Shown here piece by piece: positions 7,257 through 10,816 of a stretch of DNA of 10,816 nt. The notes beneath the pieces were generated by a model that saw nothing but the letters and a program-made list of their open reading frames with translations, was not told where the DNA came from and did not search any database. Both the position numbers and the translations under genes were made by a program. The stretch comes from JAWXCM01 sp034408745 (GTDB lineage Bacteria; Acidobacteriota; Terriglobia; Bryobacterales; Bryobacteraceae). The DNA is taken from positions 1-10,816 of the forward strand of contig JAWXCM010000216.1 in NCBI GenBank assembly GCA_034408745.1, written 5' to 3'. Each line of letters starts with the position of its first letter. The first letter of the stretch is position 1.

Positions 7257-7586
7257 CCGGCCGTGAATTGCCTGCGCGTATTCCAGATGCGGATTCATTC
7301 GCGGGGCTCCATCCACGAACCAGGCCCGCAAATGGCGCGCGGCGTGTTCGGCATACTTCTTCCTTCCGGTCACCTTCCACGCGGCGGTCAGTGCGGGCAT
7401 CTCGACACTCAACCGCATCAGCGCGTCTCGACGTTCGACGAAATTGTCCGGGTTCGTCATGCCATCGCGCCGGAGATAAGGCGCGGCCGGATTTTTTGGG
7501 TCGGGCCACCAGTAGTCGCCTTCAGAAAAGAAATCGTGCGTTCCACCAGCACTCCGCGGGCTTCGGGAGGCTGTCACGGTGACTGG
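7257..7586. repeat. Direct repeat, right copy (lyase coding segment)
   Basis: This is the 330 bp partner of 1146-1474, in the same orientation. It has one base more than the left copy (CCGG at 7366-7369), which keeps the lyase frame open and shows the left copy to be the frameshifted one. To its right the lyase gene continues to its 5' end. To its left, homology to the lyase ends abruptly at 7257 and remnants of other small genes begin. Confidence 0.95.
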
Positions 7587-7719
7587 CGCCCGATTGAGAA
7601 AAAGGTCCACCTCCGACAGCACGCGGGCACGGTCGAACCGGGCTACGTCGAGGCGAGGCCACTGCGGCGGCTGCGTGCGCCAGCGGGTAGGCCAGGAGTT
7701 TTCGACGCGGAAGCAGCAT
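7257..7719 (-). pseudogene. Alginate-lyase-family gene, 5' part: 3'-truncated
   Basis: N-terminal part of the same lyase whose end lies at 609-1145. The ATG at 7719 is 2 nt after the receptor stop codon, so the two were translationally coupled. Residues MLLPRRKLLAYPLAHA give a twin-arginine-like signal peptide. The mature start PPQWPRLDVARFDRARVLSE lies in a different frame, so one base has been gained or lost near 7670-7680. The frame is then open through GDYWWPDP, NPDNF, TAAWKVTGRKKYAEH, HLRAWFVDG and EYAQAIHGR to 7257. Beyond that the frame runs on into unrelated sequence and stops near 7101. The catalytic N-N-H region is not present in this piece. Joined to the left piece it would give a nearly complete lyase, so this is one gene divided, not two paralogues. 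It is inactive by itself. Confidence 0.85.
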
Positions 7720-7721
7720 CG

Positions 7722-10700
7722 TCAAAATCTCAGAAACAGCGAGAATTGCCAGTTCTTTGCCTCGGACGCCGTATCGGTCACTGTGCCAAACGCGCCACTG
7801 GTCGGGTTGGTGTTGGGTGAGTTAAAGCTCGCCTGGTTGTACGCATTGTAGAGCTCGGCGCGAAACTGGACCTTAACCCGCTCAGTGACCGGGAACGCCT
7901 TGAATAACGACCAGTCCGACCCTCGCTGACCGTCGGCGCGAACGCCGCCAAAGCGAAGCGGAAACTGCCGGTACTTCTGTTGAAACTGCCGGCTCGCGTC
8001 GCGCACGAACACGTCGGTGTTGAACCAGCGGTCCACGCTGCGCAGGTCCCCCGCGAGAGGGACGGCCCGGATGTCCGTTGTCAGTAAAGCGTTGCCAAAA
8101 CCGAGTGGCGGTCCTGACTGCATGATCGAAACCCCGTTCAACTGCCAGCCGCCCACCAGGAAATCCATCGCCTTCGCCATCTGGCCGCCCAAACGCCGGC
8201 CACGCCCCAGAGGAATCTCCCAAATCCCGCTGATTGTGATGCGATGCGGCCGGTCTGTGTCCGACAGGCTCTCGTACGGCCGCGCGTCCGCCGGATTCAG
8301 GTAGTCCTGCGCCTCCATGAACTTCGACCATACATAAGAACCCTGGATGCTCAGGCCGTTGCGCAACCGCCGCTCTGCGCGCAGTTGCATCGAGTGATAC
8401 CAGGAATAGCCGTCCGGCACAATCGCCGTCAGATTGCCAAACTGGGGATAGGGACGAAGCAGATTGGCGCGTGTGATGGTGCCGGTGTAGGAAGGCGCCA
8501 GACCAAAGAATGGATTGGGGAAAACCTGCGACAGGGAGGCGATGCGGGTTTCATCGCGGACGGCGGATGTGCTCAGATACTGATTCGGCAAGGCATTGAG
8601 CTCGCGCGTCACGCCGAGCCGTGTACCCCGGTTCGCCGTGTACCCCGGCTCAATCAGCACCTGACCTGGCAGCATGTGCTGCAGCGCGAACGACCATCGC
8701 TGGGAGTACGCATGCCTGAGGTTCGGATCGTAGAATGTGAAACCCTGGCCAAGACTGGTCGCCAGCCCGCCGGCTGCCCCTCGAGCTTCGATCAAGCCCT
8801 GCGGAAACGGATTTGCGTTGGTTGCCACAAAGGACAAGCCGTTGTCGAGCGATGCGCGAATGGGTGTCGATTGTGAAAAGCCTGTCTGCTGCGCGGTGGT
8901 CTTGTTGACGCCCAGACTGTCGTAGTAAATGCCGTATCCCGCCCGGACCACGGTGCTCGAACCGAGCTTATACGCCAGTCCGATACGTGGCAGAAAGTTG
9001 TTCTTTTCGCCGCGGAATGGGCTCCGGCCGCGGCCGCCGGTGCCTGCAAAGGTCAGTCCTCCGGTCACCCGGAAATCCGCGGCGGACAGCTCCGGCAACG
9101 GGCTGCGGGCGTAGGCCGCTCTGGCCTGCGCCTCTATGGGATTCGCTGTCAGGAAGTCGTAGCCGGCCACCAGCCGGTCAAAGCGTTCCGTGATCGGCGA
9201 TTCCAGTTCGTACCGCAACCCCGCATTCAGTGTCAGCCGGCTGTTGATGCGCCAGTCGTCCTGCAGGAACAATCCCACATATTTGTCCTGGAAAGCGCTG
9301 GTGGCGGTGCGGTCCATTTGCCCGTCGGGAATGCCGAGTAGCATGGAAGCGAGTTCCTGGCCGATGGGCGCTTGCGCGGAGTTGTCCATCGGGCCCCGCG
9401 TGAAAGCGTTCGAGTAATTGAGATCCGGCGAATTCCCCAGTGGCGTCCGGGTGCCGAAGCCTCGGTAGAGCCGGCCGTCGAAGCCATAGCGAAGGCTGTG
9501 CGGGCCGCGCGACTGCGTGGCGTTCACCAGTATGGTGTGGGTGAAGCTGGAGTTGGCGCCATCGCCGTTATTCCATTCCGAAAGCGGCGAGAACGGCCCC
9601 ATGCGGACTCTTGGCACCGTTGTCCGCGCAGGATCGAGCAGCGAGGTCAGATTTCGCGAAAATCCCAGCGTAGCCAGATCGATCCCTTGCGTGTCGCGGG
9701 TCTCGCCCATGTCGCCATAGGTGAAGCCATAACGCAAATTGAGCACCAGCGTGGGACTCAGCAGGAGCACATCGTCGAGGGCCAGACCCTTGCGCGCCGA
9801 ACGCGTATTGAACCTGCCTTGCGGGCTGCCGTAGCGGTCCTGGCCACTCCGCCAGTCGTAGTTGTGGATGCGGAAAAACAGCCGGTGTCCTTCTCGGAAC
9901 TGGTGATCGAAGCGCCCCATATGTGTGTTGTATTCCTGCTTCCGGACATCCACATAGTAGTGATTGTTCGACCCGTCGTTGCGTCCTGCGATATTGGGCT
10001 CCGGGAACAGCCGCACAAGGTTGAGTCCCACCGCGTCCAGCCTGCTGGCAGGAAGGATATTACCGGCGAACGGATCTCGCTGGAAGCGTCCGCCGCCGAC
10101 GGCGCGCGTCGATGCCGGGTCGTAGATCTGATAACGCGTGCCCTGCGGAATGGCGAGCAAGGCGGAAAAGTCACCCCTGCGTTCGGCAAGTGTTGGCACC
10201 GTGTTTGTGGTCGACGTAGGCCGGCCCCACTGATTTCCTTCGTATGCGTAAAACCAAAACGTGCGGTTGCGCCCCGAATACAGTTTGGGGATCGACAAGG
10301 GACCGCCCGCCGACACCCCGTAACGGTTGTCCTGATAAACGGCGGGCTTCGTGCCGTTGCGATTCTCGAACCAGTTCGGCGCGTCCAGAGCGGAGTTGCG
10401 GAACCAGTACCGGAGATCGCCGTGCAGATCGTTGGTTCCGCTCTTCGTGCTGATATTCACAGTCGCGCCAGAGGTGTGCCCGAAGGCCGCGTCGTAGGGC
10501 GAGACTTCCATGCGGAACTCCGAGATCGCGCTGGAGGGCGGAATGAAGGCCACGCGCAATCGTCCGTCGCCCAGGTCGGCGGTGGTGTTGGTGATGCCGT
10601 CGATCTGGAACTCGGTGTTGAACCGGGCCCCGCCCGCCACCGAGATTTGCGAGGTTCCGCTGGGCGACGACGCCTTCATCGCCCGCAGATTGGTCAGATT

Positions 10701-10816
10701 CACCACTTGCGGAGCGAGCCTCGCCAGTTCCATGGGGTTGCCGCCCCGCATCGGCAGGTCCTGCACTCGCCGCTGGTCCATGAATGTACCCACCGAGGCC
10801 GTTCCGGTCTCCAGCA
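7722..10816 (-). CDS. Oar-like TonB-dependent receptor (N-terminus outside window)
   Basis: Large outer-membrane receptor; about 1031 residues are visible and the frame is open to the right edge (LETGTASVGTFMDQRRVQ precedes the first internal start-like codon at 10793). The visible part starts at the plug: VQDLPMRGGNP, NTEFQIDGITNTTADLG, EFRMEVSPYDAAFG, then VNISTKSGTNDLHG. The barrel follows and ends in NWQFSLFLRF with a terminal Phe. By comparison with the receptor at 2562, roughly 130 residues (signal peptide and carboxypeptidase-regulatory-like domain) lie outside. It is only distantly similar to that receptor, with different plug and loop sequences. Its neighbours downstream are the lyase and then the sulfatase, so it was probably the importer for that polysaccharide. 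Receptor and lyase are nearly adjacent, with no terminator between them. Confidence 0.94.
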   Translation of the reverse strand, partial: LETGTASVGTFMDQRRVQDLPMRGGNPMELARLAPQVVNLTNLRAMKASSPSGTSQISVAGGARFNTEFQIDGITNTTADLGDGRLRVAFIPPSSAISEFRMEVSPYDAAFGHTSGATVNISTKSGTNDLHGDLRYWFRNSALDAPNWFENRNGTKPAVYQDNRYGVSAGGPLSIPKLYSGRNRTFWFYAYEGNQWGRPTSTTNTVPTLAERRGDFSALLAIPQGTRYQIYDPASTRAVGGGRFQRDPFAGNILPASRLDAVGLNLVRLFPEPNIAGRNDGSNNHYYVDVRKQEYNTHMGRFDHQFREGHRLFFRIHNYDWRSGQDRYGSPQGRFNTRSARKGLALDDVLLLSPTLVLNLRYGFTYGDMGETRDTQGIDLATLGFSRNLTSLLDPARTTVPRVRMGPFSPLSEWNNGDGANSSFTHTILVNATQSRGPHSLRYGFDGRLYRGFGTRTPLGNSPDLNYSNAFTRGPMDNSAQAPIGQELASMLLGIPDGQMDRTATSAFQDKYVGLFLQDDWRINSRLTLNAGLRYELESPITERFDRLVAGYDFLTANPIEAQARAAYARSPLPELSAADFRVTGGLTFAGTGGRGRSPFRGEKNNFLPRIGLAYKLGSSTVVRAGYGIYYDSLGVNKTTAQQTGFSQSTPIRASLDNGLSFVATNANPFPQGLIEARGAAGGLATSLGQGFTFYDPNLRHAYSQRWSFALQHMLPGQVLIEPGYTANRGTRLGVTRELNALPNQYLSTSAVRDETRIASLSQVFPNPFFGLAPSYTGTITRANLLRPYPQFGNLTAIVPDGYSWYHSMQLRAERRLRNGLSIQGSYVWSKFMEAQDYLNPADARPYESLSDTDRPHRITISGIWEIPLGRGRRLGGQMAKAMDFLVGGWQLNGVSIMQSGPPLGFGNALLTTDIRAVPLAGDLRSVDRWFNTDVFVRDASRQFQQKYRQFPLRFGGVRADGQRGSDWSLFKAFPVTERVKVQFRAELYNAYNQASFNSPNTNPTSGAFGTVTDTASEAKNWQFSLFLRF

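Noticed and set aside
1146..7586. An insertion sequence or transposon flanked by target-site duplications
   Set aside because: No transposase or integrase, no terminal inverted repeats seen at the edges, and 330 bp is far too long for a transposition target duplication.
6855..7820. A 321-codon plus-strand open frame
   Set aside because: It is antisense to DUF2442, the DUF4160 tail, the lyase repeat and the end of the receptor. Its parts correspond to different genes on the other strand; only the short Phd-like stretch is kept as a weak possibility.
1..10816. CRISPR array, tRNA or rRNA genes
   Set aside because: No regularly spaced short repeats and no cloverleaf or ribosomal RNA motifs were seen on either strand.

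Overview
The window looks like a chromosomal stretch of an Acidobacteriota bacterium, most like the Solibacter/Bryobacter group. This rests on high GC, two very large Oar-type TonB-dependent receptors with a carboxypeptidase-regulatory-like N-terminus, a twin-arginine-exported sulfatase, an alginate-lyase-family protein and a small periplasmic cytochrome c. The taxonomic call is inference from gene content, not from a marker gene.

The outer parts form one minus-strand carbohydrate cluster, read from right to left: a TonB-dependent receptor (7722-10816, N-terminus outside the window), an alginate-lyase-family gene starting 2 nt after it, and an iduronate-2-sulfatase-like sulfatase (1-600, C-terminus outside the window). 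Together they would import, cleave and desulfate a sulfated uronate-containing polysaccharide.

The main finding is that the lyase gene is split in two. Its 5' part (7257-7719) stays behind the receptor and its 3' part (609-1474) stays in front of the sulfatase. Both parts contain the same roughly 330 bp coding segment (1146-1474 and 7257-7586, about 96% identical, direct orientation). Between the two copies lie 5.8 kb of unrelated DNA. This is the layout expected from single-crossover integration of a circle, or from a tandem duplication with later loss. Both lyase pieces carry further damage: a 1-nt frameshift and a probable internal deletion in the left piece, and a frame break after the signal peptide in the right piece.

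The interior (1475-7256) holds a 0.5 kb stretch with no recognisable gene, a cytochrome c gene on the minus strand, a second complete TonB-dependent receptor on the plus strand with a good terminator, an orphan C-terminal piece of a beta-propeller protein, a small antitoxin-like gene with a clear sigma70-type promoter, a DUF2442 gene, and the C-terminal end of a DUF4160 gene cut off close to the right-hand repeat. No transposase, integrase, tRNA, rRNA or CRISPR array is visible. The broken genes cluster near the repeats and between the terminator and the right repeat, so this is a recombination-scarred region. The intact interior genes look like ordinary chromosomal genes.
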